A stretch of DNA of 64,000 nt. It comes from Acidimicrobiaceae bacterium. Its GTDB lineage: Bacteria; Actinomycetota; Acidimicrobiia; Acidimicrobiales; Aldehydirespiratoraceae. The stretch spans positions 1-64,000 of the forward strand of contig JAERSO010000143.1 in assembly GCA_016845585.1 (NCBI GenBank), read 5' to 3'. A model generated the notes under the pieces. The model was given only the letters and a program-made list of their open reading frames with translations. It was not told where the DNA came from and made no database searches. The position numbers and the translations under genes are program-made. Positions 46,628 to 56,834 of this stretch are shown piece by piece (the first letter of the stretch is position 1; each line of letters starts with the position of its first letter).

Positions 46628-47680
46628 TTGGCCGAGCAGGGCAGGTGCAGAGGATTGTCGACGAGATCAGGCCCGTGGGTTCCCCCGGCGTGGTTCCGCC
46701 TGCTCCTGGTGACCCCGCTTGCGTGGGCCGGTGCCCTCATCGTGACGGTCCTTTCGCCACTGCTGCACCTGATGTTGCTCATCCTCGATCTGGTCGATCG
46801 CAAGAGCTGGCGGTTCAGCCGGCTCGGCGGGATCGGGATCGCATTCTGTGTCACCGAGTTCATCGGGCTGACGCTCGCGTTCGTGATCTGGGTGTCGTCC
46901 GGCTTCGGATGGAAGATCCGCACGCGCCGGTTCCAGCGCTTCCACAATCGGCTGTTCGGACTGTGGCTGGAGCTCGTGACCCGAGCCCTGCGCGTCTACC
47001 TCGGCTTCGGATTCTCGGTCCGCGGTGAGCGGATCGACGGGCCGGTTCTGGCGTTCGCCCGTCACGTGGGGCCCGGCGACGTGTTCCTCCTCGCCCACAC
47101 GTTGATCCAACGCTACGACCGCCAGATGGTGATGGTCGGGGCCAGCAAACTGCTGCTGGACCCGTTCTTCGATCGTGTGGTTCGTCGGTCGCCTTCGCTG
47201 TTCATCTCACAGAACCCGGTGGACGGCTCGGCGTGTCTCACCGAGATCTCGGAGCTGTGCCGGACCATGGACGGCGACAGCGTGATGATCATCTGTCCCG
47301 AAGGCGGCAACTGGACACCGCGGCGGTGGCAGGCGGCCATCGATCGCATGGAGAGCAGGGGCCAGCACGAGAAGGCGGAGCGCGCCGCAGCGATGCCACA
47401 TGTCCTCCCGCCCCGCTCGGCGGGCGCGGTTGCGGCACTCAGAGCCCGTGACGATGTCACGGTCGTGTTCATCGCTCACGCCGGCCTCGACGACCTCTTC
47501 TCCCTCGGGGAGCTGTGGCGCAAGATCCCGCTCCGCCGGCGAGTGGAGGTCGAGTATTGGGCAGTTCCGCGAAGCGAGATCCCCGAGGACCCGGAGCAGC
47601 TGAGCGATTGGCTCTTCGGCGAATGGGCCAAGGTCGATGTGTGGATCGACGAACGCCAGGCGCTGATGGCGGGTGGCTAG
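46628..47680 (+). CDS. 1-acylglycerol-3-phosphate acyltransferase-like (PlsC superfamily) membrane protein
   Basis: HVGPGD (HX4D), IICPEGGNWTPRRWQ, N-terminal TM segments. Confidence 0.75.
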   Translation: MAEQGRCRGLSTRSGPWVPPAWFRLLLVTPLAWAGALIVTVLSPLLHLMLLILDLVDRKSWRFSRLGGIGIAFCVTEFIGLTLAFVIWVSSGFGWKIRTRRFQRFHNRLFGLWLELVTRALRVYLGFGFSVRGERIDGPVLAFARHVGPGDVFLLAHTLIQRYDRQMVMVGASKLLLDPFFDRVVRRSPSLFISQNPVDGSACLTEISELCRTMDGDSVMIICPEGGNWTPRRWQAAIDRMESRGQHEKAERAAAMPHVLPPRSAGAVAALRARDDVTVVFIAHAGLDDLFSLGELWRKIPLRRRVEVEYWAVPRSEIPEDPEQLSDWLFGEWAKVDVWIDERQALMAGG

Positions 47681-48594
47681 CGGTTGGCCGAGGCGGGCGG
47701 GATGCGCAGGACCGCGGCGACCGAACCGAGTGCGATCAGGCCACCGACGCCCTGGATCCACGTCATGGGCTCGTCGTGAACCGGCCAGGCGAGGCTCACG
47801 GCGACGACGTTCATGAGCAACATCGAGAGCGATGAGCGGGATGCCTCGACATAGCCGTGGACCCAGCTCATCAGCACGTGTCCGAGGACCCCGGTCATAT
47901 AGGCGAGCACCGCGAGCCAGAACCAATCCGACCCTTCCATCCCGGTGACGTCGGCCCAGTCCGAAGCGAACAGCGCGATGGGAGCGACGGCGAGAAACGC
48001 CCAGATGTTGATGGCCGTCATCCATTCGATCGGATCGACCGCGGTCTTCAGTCGTGCTGCCCTGGTGAGCACGAAGTACGCGGTGAACAGCGCCACCGCC
48101 AGCAGCGACAGCACGACGCCGAGGGGAGAGGTGCGCAGTTCGCTGCCGGCGCCGAGGATGACGATCGCCGCTCCGGAGATCGCGACGAGTGTCCACGCGA
48201 TGTGGGGCCTGGTGGGGCGCTCTCCGAACATCGGCCCGGCGATGACGAGGATGGCGGCAGGCTGAAGGGACACGGCCACGACGAGCACCGCCACCGTGGC
48301 CTCCTGCAACGTGGCGAAGACGAACACGAGGTTGGTGCCGAACGCTGCGCCCGGGGCTGCGGCAGCCCGCATCGTCGGACCCGAGACCCGTCTGCGCGTG
48401 GCGACCACGATGGCGGAGAGCAGCGGAATGCTGATCGCGAACCGGAGGGCCGCGCCGGTGACCGGAGGAACCGTCACCAACTTGGTGACCACGGGGCCCG
48501 ACCCCCAGAGGAGGACCACACACAGCAGTGCGGTGTAGTGGATCCCCGATTCGGTGGTCCGATCCGACTGGGGAGCGGTGGCGGCCGGCTTCAC
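47677..48594 (-). CDS. EamA/DMT family transporter
   Basis: About 10 hydrophobic segments; LLWGSGPVVTKL N-terminus. Confidence 0.85.
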   Translation of the reverse strand: MKPAATAPQSDRTTESGIHYTALLCVVLLWGSGPVVTKLVTVPPVTGAALRFAISIPLLSAIVVATRRRVSGPTMRAAAAPGAAFGTNLVFVFATLQEATVAVLVVAVSLQPAAILVIAGPMFGERPTRPHIAWTLVAISGAAIVILGAGSELRTSPLGVVLSLLAVALFTAYFVLTRAARLKTAVDPIEWMTAINIWAFLAVAPIALFASDWADVTGMEGSDWFWLAVLAYMTGVLGHVLMSWVHGYVEASRSSLSMLLMNVVAVSLAWPVHDEPMTWIQGVGGLIALGSVAAVLRIPPASANR

Positions 48595-48706
48595 TCCTGG
48601 ACCCTAGGCCCCCGCTCCCTCGATCCAGCAAACGTCCCCGCGGGACGTGTCGGTCCATGCAGAGTCGGTGTGAGGGCGAACGGCCGTCCGGTGTAGGTTC
48701 GGCCGA

Positions 48707-49534
48707 ATGGAGATTCAGGGAAAGATTGCAGTCGTCACCGGTGGAGCGAGCGGGATCGGCCAGGCATTGGCCGAGCGATTCCACGCCGACGGAGCGGCGC
48801 ATGTGGTGGTCGTCGATCGCGACGAGGCCGGGGCTGCTGCGGTGGCCGAGAGCATCGGCGGCACGGGTGCTGCGGTGGATGTCACCGACGAGGCGGCGAT
48901 CAAGCAGCTCGTGAACGACACCGAGCGCGACATCGGGCCGATCGATCTGTTCGTGTCGAACGCCGGCTACGTGACGCTCGGCGGGCTCGAAGCCCCGGTC
49001 GAGGATCTCAACCGCATGTTCGACGTGCACGTGCTCGCCCATCTCTACGCCGCTCGCGCTGTCGTCCCGCACATGGTCGAGCGGGGCGGCGGCTACCTGC
49101 TCAACACCGCGTCGGCGGCGGGGCTGCTGAGTCAGTTCGGGTCGTTGCACTACGCCGTCACCAAACACGCCGCGGTGGCGCTGGCCGAGTGGATCGCGAT
49201 CACCCATGGCCATCAGGGCATCAAGGTCTCGGTGCTGTGTCCGCAGGCGGTGGCCACCAACATCGTCACCAACAGCCCGACCGCCGACCAGCTCGCCGAC
49301 CGCGGCGCCAACGTCGCCGGCGCCGACGGCACGCTCACCGCGGAGGAGACGGCCGACGTGGTGACCGAGTCGCTGCGAGAGGAGCGTTTCCATGTGCTTC
49401 CGCACCCCGAAGTGGCGAAATACGTCGAGCGCAAGGGAGCCGACGTCGACCGGTGGATCGCCGGGATGCAGCGCTGGCAAACCGCGATGTTCGATGCCGA
49501 CAGGCACCCCGCCAACTGGCTGACCGGCACCTGA
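48707..49534 (+). CDS. SDR family oxidoreductase
   Basis: VVTGGASGIGQALAERFHADGA, SNAGYVTLGG, YAVTKHAAVAL. Confidence 0.93.
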   Translation: MEIQGKIAVVTGGASGIGQALAERFHADGAAHVVVVDRDEAGAAAVAESIGGTGAAVDVTDEAAIKQLVNDTERDIGPIDLFVSNAGYVTLGGLEAPVEDLNRMFDVHVLAHLYAARAVVPHMVERGGGYLLNTASAAGLLSQFGSLHYAVTKHAAVALAEWIAITHGHQGIKVSVLCPQAVATNIVTNSPTADQLADRGANVAGADGTLTAEETADVVTESLREERFHVLPHPEVAKYVERKGADVDRWIAGMQRWQTAMFDADRHPANWLTGT

Positions 49535-49634
49535 GCCACACACTCAATGTGACGGAGTTCTTGCGACCGTCAGTACTCCGTGACTAGTGTGCCCATCCGA
49601 ACCTGCAGGGTCCGCTCACACGAGGAACGCACGA

Positions 49635-50795
49635 ATGGCCGACATCCGCACGCCCGAACGCATGAAGATCGTCGAGAGGATGGCCGAGCTGGGTCCACGC
49701 TTCGCGGCACGCTCCGCCGATATCGATCGAGAGGCCGCGTTCCCCCACGAGAACTGGGCCGACCTCAAGCAAGCGGGGCTCCTCGCCATCGCCATCCCCG
49801 AGAGTGCCGGTGGTCTGGGCGCTGACTTCGCCGCCTATGCGCTCACCTCGGAGGAGCTCGGGCGCCACTGCGCACCCACCGGCCTGACGTTCAACATGCA
49901 TGTGGCCACCACCCTGCTGGTCGGGGAGATCGGCGATTCTCTCGGACTCGACGCCGAAGATCAGTCGTTCCTCGAGGAACGGCGCACCCGGCTGTGGAAG
50001 GGCGTCGTCGAGAACCACGACGTGCACAGCCAGCCGTTCTCCGAGGGCATCCAGCCCGGCGCCACCGCCGGATTCATGACCAAGGCCGTGCCGGTCGACG
50101 GCGGCTACCGGGTCACGGGTCGCAAGATCTTCGCGTCGCTCGCCGGCGCATGCGACTACCACAATGTGATCTGCACGGTGGAGGGCGATCCGAACATCCG
50201 CTTCCTCGGCGTGCCCCATACGGCCGACGGTGTGAGCTTCGAGGGTGACTGGGACCCACTGGGAATGCGCGCCACCGACTCGCGCAACCTGTTGATGGAC
50301 GATGTGTTCGTGCCGGCGGAGAACGAGTGGCTGCCGCCAGGCATGTTCAACAAGTCGGCGCTGCGGTTCCCCTACTTCTACATGACCTTGTCGTTCTCGT
50401 TCCTCGGAATGATGCGCGGGATCCTCGACTACACCGAGGACTACCTGCGCAACAGCGGCCGTCGAGATCTCACCTACCGCCAGCAGGGCTGGGCCACCAT
50501 GAACCTGCGGTACGAGCAGGCCCACGCGCTCTGCTACCGGGTGCTCGGTGAGTACGGTGTCGACCCGACACAGGAGCAGATCACCCGAGCGTGGAGCTCG
50601 CTGATCACCACCATGGACGGTGCGCCGGAGCTGGCGTCGACCGCGATCAAGATCTGCGGCGGCCGCTCCATGCTTCGGCCGAGCTATATCGAACAGGCCT
50701 ACCGCGACGCCCGTTGTGGCGCCACGATGCTCCCCTGGAGTGTCGAGGTGTGCCACGACCGGTTGGGACGTGTTCGCCTCTTCGATGAGGACTGA
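49635..50795 (+). CDS. Acyl-CoA dehydrogenase family protein
   Basis: IPESAGGLGADFAAYALTSEELGRH, GYRVTGRKIFASLAG, GGRSMLRPSYIEQAYRDAR. Confidence 0.85.
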   Translation: MADIRTPERMKIVERMAELGPRFAARSADIDREAAFPHENWADLKQAGLLAIAIPESAGGLGADFAAYALTSEELGRHCAPTGLTFNMHVATTLLVGEIGDSLGLDAEDQSFLEERRTRLWKGVVENHDVHSQPFSEGIQPGATAGFMTKAVPVDGGYRVTGRKIFASLAGACDYHNVICTVEGDPNIRFLGVPHTADGVSFEGDWDPLGMRATDSRNLLMDDVFVPAENEWLPPGMFNKSALRFPYFYMTLSFSFLGMMRGILDYTEDYLRNSGRRDLTYRQQGWATMNLRYEQAHALCYRVLGEYGVDPTQEQITRAWSSLITTMDGAPELASTAIKICGGRSMLRPSYIEQAYRDARCGATMLPWSVEVCHDRLGRVRLFDED

Positions 50796-51627
50796 GCCCA
50801 TCGACCTTCTTCCCGGGAACCGGTCCGTCGGGCCGAGGGATTGGATCCTGTCGATCTACGGGAGTTTCGTCCGCGACGCGGGCGGGTGGATAGCGGTCGC
50901 CGATCTGCTCTCGATGCTGGAGTCGCTCGGCTCCGAACCGGGCGCCAGCCGTGCCGCGATCTCGCGGATGAAATCCGGCAACGAGCTCCGGTCCGAGCTC
51001 CACGCGGGACGGAAGGGCTACACGCTCACCGCCGAGGCCGACGAATGGTTCGGCTTCGGCTCGGAACGGATTCTGCGCCCCAGCCCCGCTCCGACGGCCA
51101 CGTCGTGGTTGTTGGCTGCGTTCTCCGTGCCGGAGCGCGATCGCCGGGCTCGCTATCGGATCCGTTCGCGGCTGAGGGGACTCGGATTCGGCCAGGTTTC
51201 CGCCGGCATGATGATTGCCCCCGCGGCGCTGGAGCAGGAGACACACCACGCGCTCGTTCGCGCCGGGCTGCAGGACTATGTGTCGTTGTGGACGGCGGAA
51301 CACCACGGCTTCGGGTCGACGGAGTCCCTCGTTGCCGATGCCTGGGATCTCGACGCGATCCGGCTCGCCTTCGACGACTATCTCGGGTTCGGTCGCGAGC
51401 TGGATTCGGATCGTGTGCCCGACACGCCGGAAGCGGCATTCGCGGCCTACCTCACGGCCATTCAGGCCTGGCGGGAGCTCCCGTTCCTCGATCCCGGGCT
51501 CCCGTCATCCCTGCTCCCTCACGACTGGCCCGCGGCCGCCGCCCTGCAACTCCACATGGAGATCTCCGGCCGGTTTCGGGCCCCCGCCGTGCACCACGCA
51601 ACTAGCGTGATGGCCGAGGAGGGATGA
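50785..51627 (+). CDS. PaaX family transcriptional regulator
   Basis: WILSIYGSFVRDAGGWIAVADLLSMLESLG...RAAISRMKS, GFGQVSAGMMIAP. Confidence 0.82.
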   Translation: MRTEPIDLLPGNRSVGPRDWILSIYGSFVRDAGGWIAVADLLSMLESLGSEPGASRAAISRMKSGNELRSELHAGRKGYTLTAEADEWFGFGSERILRPSPAPTATSWLLAAFSVPERDRRARYRIRSRLRGLGFGQVSAGMMIAPAALEQETHHALVRAGLQDYVSLWTAEHHGFGSTESLVADAWDLDAIRLAFDDYLGFGRELDSDRVPDTPEAAFAAYLTAIQAWRELPFLDPGLPSSLLPHDWPAAAALQLHMEISGRFRAPAVHHATSVMAEEG

Positions 51628-51634
51628 CCGTGCC

Positions 51635-52417
51635 ATGAGCGAACCGATCGCGTGGATCGAGGAGGGCGCCGGGCCGCCGGTCGTGTTCCTGCATGGCGTC
51701 GGGGGCACGCACACCGCGTGGGGCCCGCAGCTGCGGGGCCTGCGTGATCGATTCCGCTGCATTGCCTGGGACATGCCCGGTTACGGTGATTCCGCCCTCG
51801 TCGAACCTTTGACATTCGAAGCCATCGCGGATCGACTCATCGGTCTACTCGACCGGCTCGACATCGACCGCGCCGATCTGGTGGGGTTGTCGTACGGCGG
51901 TATGCACGCGCTGCACACGGCACTTCGCCACCCCAGACGCGTCAACAGAATGGTGCTCGCCGACACGAGTCCGAAGTTCGGGATCAACGGCACGACGCCG
52001 GAGGAGTGGATCGCGGCCCGGATGGACCTACTCGATCGTGGTCTCACGCCGTCCGACGCGGCGGAAGGGATCATCGACGGGATCACCGCCTCACCGCTCG
52101 CCGGTCAGATCCGCGATGAGATCATCGGTGCTTTCGGTCGGATCCCGGTTGACGGATTCCGGGCCTCGGTGCACTGCCTGCCGACGCACGACGTTCTGGA
52201 TCGGCTCGGGGAGATCACCCACCCGACTCGGATCATCGTCGGCGAACTCGATGAGGAGACGCCGGCCGCCTACGCCCGGATGCTCGCCGATGGCATTCCC
52301 GGCAGCGATCTTCACATCATCGACGGTGCCGGCCACCTGACCCCGTCGGAAGCGCCAGACCGATTCAACGACCTGGTGGCAGAGTTTCTGACCACCCCGT
52401 CTGTCCCCCAAACCTGA
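51635..52417 (+). CDS. Alpha/beta hydrolase (NicD-type N-formylmaleamate deformylase candidate by context)
   Basis: FLHGVGGTHTAW, DMPGYGDSAL, GLSYGGMHAL, C-terminal GAGHLTPSEAP; adjacent to NicX-like gene. Confidence 0.85.
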   Translation: MSEPIAWIEEGAGPPVVFLHGVGGTHTAWGPQLRGLRDRFRCIAWDMPGYGDSALVEPLTFEAIADRLIGLLDRLDIDRADLVGLSYGGMHALHTALRHPRRVNRMVLADTSPKFGINGTTPEEWIAARMDLLDRGLTPSDAAEGIIDGITASPLAGQIRDEIIGAFGRIPVDGFRASVHCLPTHDVLDRLGEITHPTRIIVGELDEETPAAYARMLADGIPGSDLHIIDGAGHLTPSEAPDRFNDLVAEFLTTPSVPQT

Positions 52418-52443
52418 CCCGCACCGAGCCGAGGACGCACACC

Positions 52444-53490
52444 ATGCACGACCAAGTCGCCGAGTGGCGTTGGGTACACCGCTACGCCGAGCAGTTCCGC
52501 GCCTGCAACCTGCAACCGGGTGAGGTGACGGTCCTGTTGTCGGAGGCATCCAGCAAGAAGGAGATCGTGGAGACGGCCCGCATGGCACTGGAGATGTCGG
52601 GTGCCGCGGTTGTCGACGTCCGGATGCCGACGCCGGCGAACCCCGGCCCGGTTCCCATCCGTTCGACAGGGGCGTCGCAGGCGCTGGCGGGTCATCGTTC
52701 TGCGATCGCGGCGTGTGCCGCTGCCGACTTCGTGGTCGACTGCACCGTCGAGGGGTTGCTCCACGCGGTGGAGCGGGAAGCGATCCTGGCCGACGGGGCA
52801 CGCGTGCTCATGATCTCGGCCGAGCATCCGGAGAACTGTGAGCGTTGGCCACACGATCCAGCGCTGAAGGATCGAGTTGATCGTGGTGAAGCCATGCTCC
52901 GAGCGGCGAAGACGATGACGATCACGAGCGCGGCCGGCACTGATCTGCGCATCGATCTCGAGGGCTCGATCCGCGCCGGGTCCTACGGCTGGTGCACCGA
53001 GCCCGGCAGCATCGCGCATTGGCCGGGCGGCCTCGTGCTGGCGTTCCCGGCGGCGAAGACGGTGAACGGCACCGTCGTGCTCGCCCCCGGCGACATCAAC
53101 CTGACCTTCAAGGAGTACATCCGCGAGCCGATCACGCTCACACTCGTCGACGACTACGTCATCGAGATCGCCGGTGACGGTCATGACGCCGAACTCATGC
53201 GGTCCTACCTCGCCTCGTTCGAGGAGTCCGACGCCTACGCCATCAGCCACATCGGCTGGGGGATGAACACCGGCGCTCGCTGGGACGCGTTGGCCATGTG
53301 GGACAAGTCGCAGCACAACGGCACTGAGCTCCGTGCATTCGCCGGCAACGTCGTCTTCTCGACCGGCGCCAACGAACATGCCGGGCGCTTCTGCCGCGGT
53401 CACTTCGACCTGCCGATGCGCAACTGCACGGTCGCGCTCGATGGCGAGATCGTGGTCGACGCAGGGGCGCTCCGCTCGGATCTCGCCTAG
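52444..53490 (+). CDS. 2,5-dihydroxypyridine 5,6-dioxygenase (NicX)-like, M29-aminopeptidase-related fold
   Basis: SHIGWGMNTGARWDAL, FAGNVVFSTGANEHAGRFCRGHFDLPMRNCTVALDGEIVVD; 348 aa. Confidence 0.72.
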   Translation: MHDQVAEWRWVHRYAEQFRACNLQPGEVTVLLSEASSKKEIVETARMALEMSGAAVVDVRMPTPANPGPVPIRSTGASQALAGHRSAIAACAAADFVVDCTVEGLLHAVEREAILADGARVLMISAEHPENCERWPHDPALKDRVDRGEAMLRAAKTMTITSAAGTDLRIDLEGSIRAGSYGWCTEPGSIAHWPGGLVLAFPAAKTVNGTVVLAPGDINLTFKEYIREPITLTLVDDYVIEIAGDGHDAELMRSYLASFEESDAYAISHIGWGMNTGARWDALAMWDKSQHNGTELRAFAGNVVFSTGANEHAGRFCRGHFDLPMRNCTVALDGEIVVDAGALRSDLA

Positions 53491-54443
53491 TGCATCCGGC
53501 GTTGCTGCTTTCGCGCCGGATCCGCCTCCGGCACCTGATCGTTGCCACGACGATCGCTCACCAGGGCTCGGTGCGCGAGGCCGGTGAGGTTCTGCACCTG
53601 ACGCAGCCGGCGGTGTCCCGTTCTCTCGCCGAGCTCGAAGAGATCCTCGGCGTGAGGATGTTCGATCGAGGGCCGAGAGGCATGAGCCTGACCGACGCGG
53701 GTGACGCCCTCATGCCGCACATGCAGGTCGTCGTGTCGGAGGTCGGTTCGCTCACCCGTCACGCTGAAGAGATCATGAGCGGCGGGCGTGGTCGGGTTCG
53801 TGTCGGCACACTCCTCGCCGCCGCGGCCGATGTCTTGCCGACGGCGCTGCTTGCCTTGGCCCGGGACTACCCCGAGATCCGGGTCGAGGTGTCGGAGGGC
53901 ACCCCGGACCGGCTCTACGAGAGTCTGATGTCGGGCCACGTCGATCTCGTGGTCGGGCGGGTCATGCCGTTGGCGGCGATGCCAGGCGTCGACTCGGAGC
54001 GGCTGTACGACGATGACGTACGAGTGGTTTGCACGCCGGACCACCCCAGGGCAGCGCACGCGGGAAGCCTCGGTGATCTCGTGAACGACGCCTGGGTCCT
54101 TCCCCCGACCGACACGTCGCTGCGGGGTCAGATCGACGAGGACTTCATCCGAGACTGTGGCCGGACACCCGTGGGCGTGATCGAGTGCGTGGCGGCGATG
54201 CCGCTTCGGTCCCTGGTGTTGGGCGGCGAACTCCTGGCCGTCGTCCCGTCCGGACTCTTCACCGACGAACTCGAACGGGGAGCGCTGGTGGCCCTGCCGA
54301 TGCCCGTGGGTGGCACGCCCGTGGCCGTCGGCATCGTGAGGCGGGCCGGAGCTGAACTGACCGCCAGCGCGGCAGCCCTGGTCCAGTCGCTTCGTGCTGT
54401 CGTCGTCGAGAACCGGGACACGGCGGGGACAGACCCCACGTGA
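53490..54443 (+). CDS. LysR family transcriptional regulator
   Basis: LRHLIVATTIAHQGSVREAGEVLHLTQPAVSRSLAELEEILG HTH. Confidence 0.92.
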   Translation: MHPALLLSRRIRLRHLIVATTIAHQGSVREAGEVLHLTQPAVSRSLAELEEILGVRMFDRGPRGMSLTDAGDALMPHMQVVVSEVGSLTRHAEEIMSGGRGRVRVGTLLAAAADVLPTALLALARDYPEIRVEVSEGTPDRLYESLMSGHVDLVVGRVMPLAAMPGVDSERLYDDDVRVVCTPDHPRAAHAGSLGDLVNDAWVLPPTDTSLRGQIDEDFIRDCGRTPVGVIECVAAMPLRSLVLGGELLAVVPSGLFTDELERGALVALPMPVGGTPVAVGIVRRAGAELTASAAALVQSLRAVVVENRDTAGTDPT

Positions 54444-54446
54444 GGT

Positions 54447-55250
54447 TCAGATCGTCAGTGCCGCAACCCGGTTCTGGATCGTCCGCACGAGGTTGAGCGC
54501 AGTCATCGCCGACGTCTTCGGGTTCGCGGCGAGCGGCTTGTTGCTCATGGTGATCGCGAGTTCCCCGAATGCACCGGACGCCACGATCTCATGGCGGTTC
54601 GTCGTTGCATCCGGATCGGCAATCAGCGTGATTCTGGTGTGATCGGGTCCGACCCCGGCCAACGCTGTCGTCATCGCCACGTTCGCGTTCTTCGGGAACG
54701 CCGAGGCCGCCTCTGACGCCGAGCCGCTGAAGAAGGCCTGGGCGACGGTGAGCGCGTCGAGCTCGCAGAGTTCCTCTGCCGCAGTGCCCTCCCAGGCATG
54801 CGGCGGCTTCACGATGCGGTGCTCGACCTCGTCGAGGCCCAGCAGGCGGGCCGCGGCGAGCGCGTCGACCCCGCCGAGCGCTCCCGACTGGATCTCGAGG
54901 CGGACACTGTTGCGGCTGGCCGTGTCGCGCATCGACGCAAGGAGATCCTCGTCGGCGAAGGCGGACACCGACGACACGATGAAGTCCATGCCCGCTTCGA
55001 GGGCTGGGAATCCCCATTGCGCCACGCTCTCTCGACTGGCGGCCTCCACCACGACATCGGCATTGATGAACGGCAGCGCTGCGGGATCTCTGATGACATC
55101 AGCGCCCTCGGGGAGTTCGTCGGCCGGCACGTTGGATCGAACGGCGACGCCCACGATCTCGATCGAAGGGTCCAGGAGGTCAGCGGCGGCGCGGGAGATC
55201 GCTCCCCAGCCGACGAAGACGACGCGAAGCGTTCGGGTGCGGTTGACCAC
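54447..55250 (-). CDS. Aspartate dehydrogenase (NadX family)
   Basis: VVFVGWGAISRAAADLL, VVEAASRESVAQWGFPALEAGMDFIVSSVSAFAD, SGALGGVDALAAARL, KPPHAWEGT, FPKNANVAMTTALAGVG. Confidence 0.85.
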   Translation of the reverse strand: MVNRTRTLRVVFVGWGAISRAAADLLDPSIEIVGVAVRSNVPADELPEGADVIRDPAALPFINADVVVEAASRESVAQWGFPALEAGMDFIVSSVSAFADEDLLASMRDTASRNSVRLEIQSGALGGVDALAAARLLGLDEVEHRIVKPPHAWEGTAAEELCELDALTVAQAFFSGSASEAASAFPKNANVAMTTALAGVGPDHTRITLIADPDATTNRHEIVASGAFGELAITMSNKPLAANPKTSAMTALNLVRTIQNRVAALTI

Positions 55251-55258
55251 CAGCCGGG

Positions 55259-55870
<612 letters not shown>

Positions 55871-56824
55871 TCAGAGTGTCAGTCCGCACTGCTCGAAAGC
55901 TTCGCGGGTGGCGGCCTTCTCTGCATCGGTGAGCTCGAGGAGCGGCTGGCGAACCCGGCCGCCGACCTGGCCGAGGAGTTCCTGCCAGTACTTCTGATGC
56001 GCGTGCGGCTTCTCCGGCGGGCGCGTCCGCTTCAACGCGTCGCGTACGGGGTCGAGGCTGGCGCTGATCGCCTTGGCCTCATCGGCCCGACCGGCGAAGG
56101 CGGCATGGGTGTAGTCGTGCATCCGTCGGTCGTTGGCCGTCTGGATCAGGAACGGGGGAGAGGAGCACAGGTACAGCTCCCAATTCAGGTCGAGGATGTT
56201 GTCGAGCCACTCGTGCTCGGCCGCGGTGCTGACCTGGATTCGGTCCGAGGCCAACGCCGTGAGCTCGGTGTACATGGGACGGGGGACGCTGTACTTGATG
56301 GCCACGACGTTCTCGATGTCGGCGAGCCGATTGCAGAGCTCGGGCGACATCAGGTAGCCGCTGTCGGGGTGACTCCACAGTGCAATGCCGATGTCGACCG
56401 CGTCGGAGACCGCCTGGTAGTAGGCGAGGAGCGTTTCGTCCTGCTCGGTCGTGAAGTGCAGGGCAGGGGCGTGAACGACGATGTAGTCGGCGCCGTTGTC
56501 CTGGGCATGACGGGCGAGATCGAGCACGACGTCCATGTTCTGGTCCGAGCACGACATGATCGTCTGTCCGTGATCGCCGGTGGCCTCGACGGCCAGGTCG
56601 AAGGACCGCTTGCGCTCCTCGATGCTCATCGAGAAGAACTCGCCCTGCTTGCCGGTGATGAACAGGCCCTCGATGCCGAGCTCCTGGGTCCAGTGACGGA
56701 CGTTCTCACGAAAACCGTCTTCATCGATCACGTGGTCCTCGGTGAAGGGCATGAGGGCGGCGGCCCATATGCCTCTCATGTTCGCCCGGGCGTAGGACTT
56801 GGCGTCGCTCTTGGTGTACTTCAC
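55871..56824 (-). CDS. Dihydrodipicolinate synthase/N-acetylneuraminate lyase (DapA) family protein
   Basis: GIWAAALMPFTEDHVIDEDGFRENVRHWTQELGIEGLFITGKQGEFFSMSIEER, VVAIKYSV (candidate Schiff-base Lys). Confidence 0.88.
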   Translation of the reverse strand: MKYTKSDAKSYARANMRGIWAAALMPFTEDHVIDEDGFRENVRHWTQELGIEGLFITGKQGEFFSMSIEERKRSFDLAVEATGDHGQTIMSCSDQNMDVVLDLARHAQDNGADYIVVHAPALHFTTEQDETLLAYYQAVSDAVDIGIALWSHPDSGYLMSPELCNRLADIENVVAIKYSVPRPMYTELTALASDRIQVSTAAEHEWLDNILDLNWELYLCSSPPFLIQTANDRRMHDYTHAAFAGRADEAKAISASLDPVRDALKRTRPPEKPHAHQKYWQELLGQVGGRVRQPLLELTDAEKAATREAFEQCGLTL

Positions 56825-56834
56825 AGTGTTCCTG

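Noticed and set aside
47207-49543. 778-aa minus-strand ORF
   Set aside because: Covers PlsC-like, EamA and SDR genes in the wrong frames; Arg/Gly/His-rich composition, no domain.
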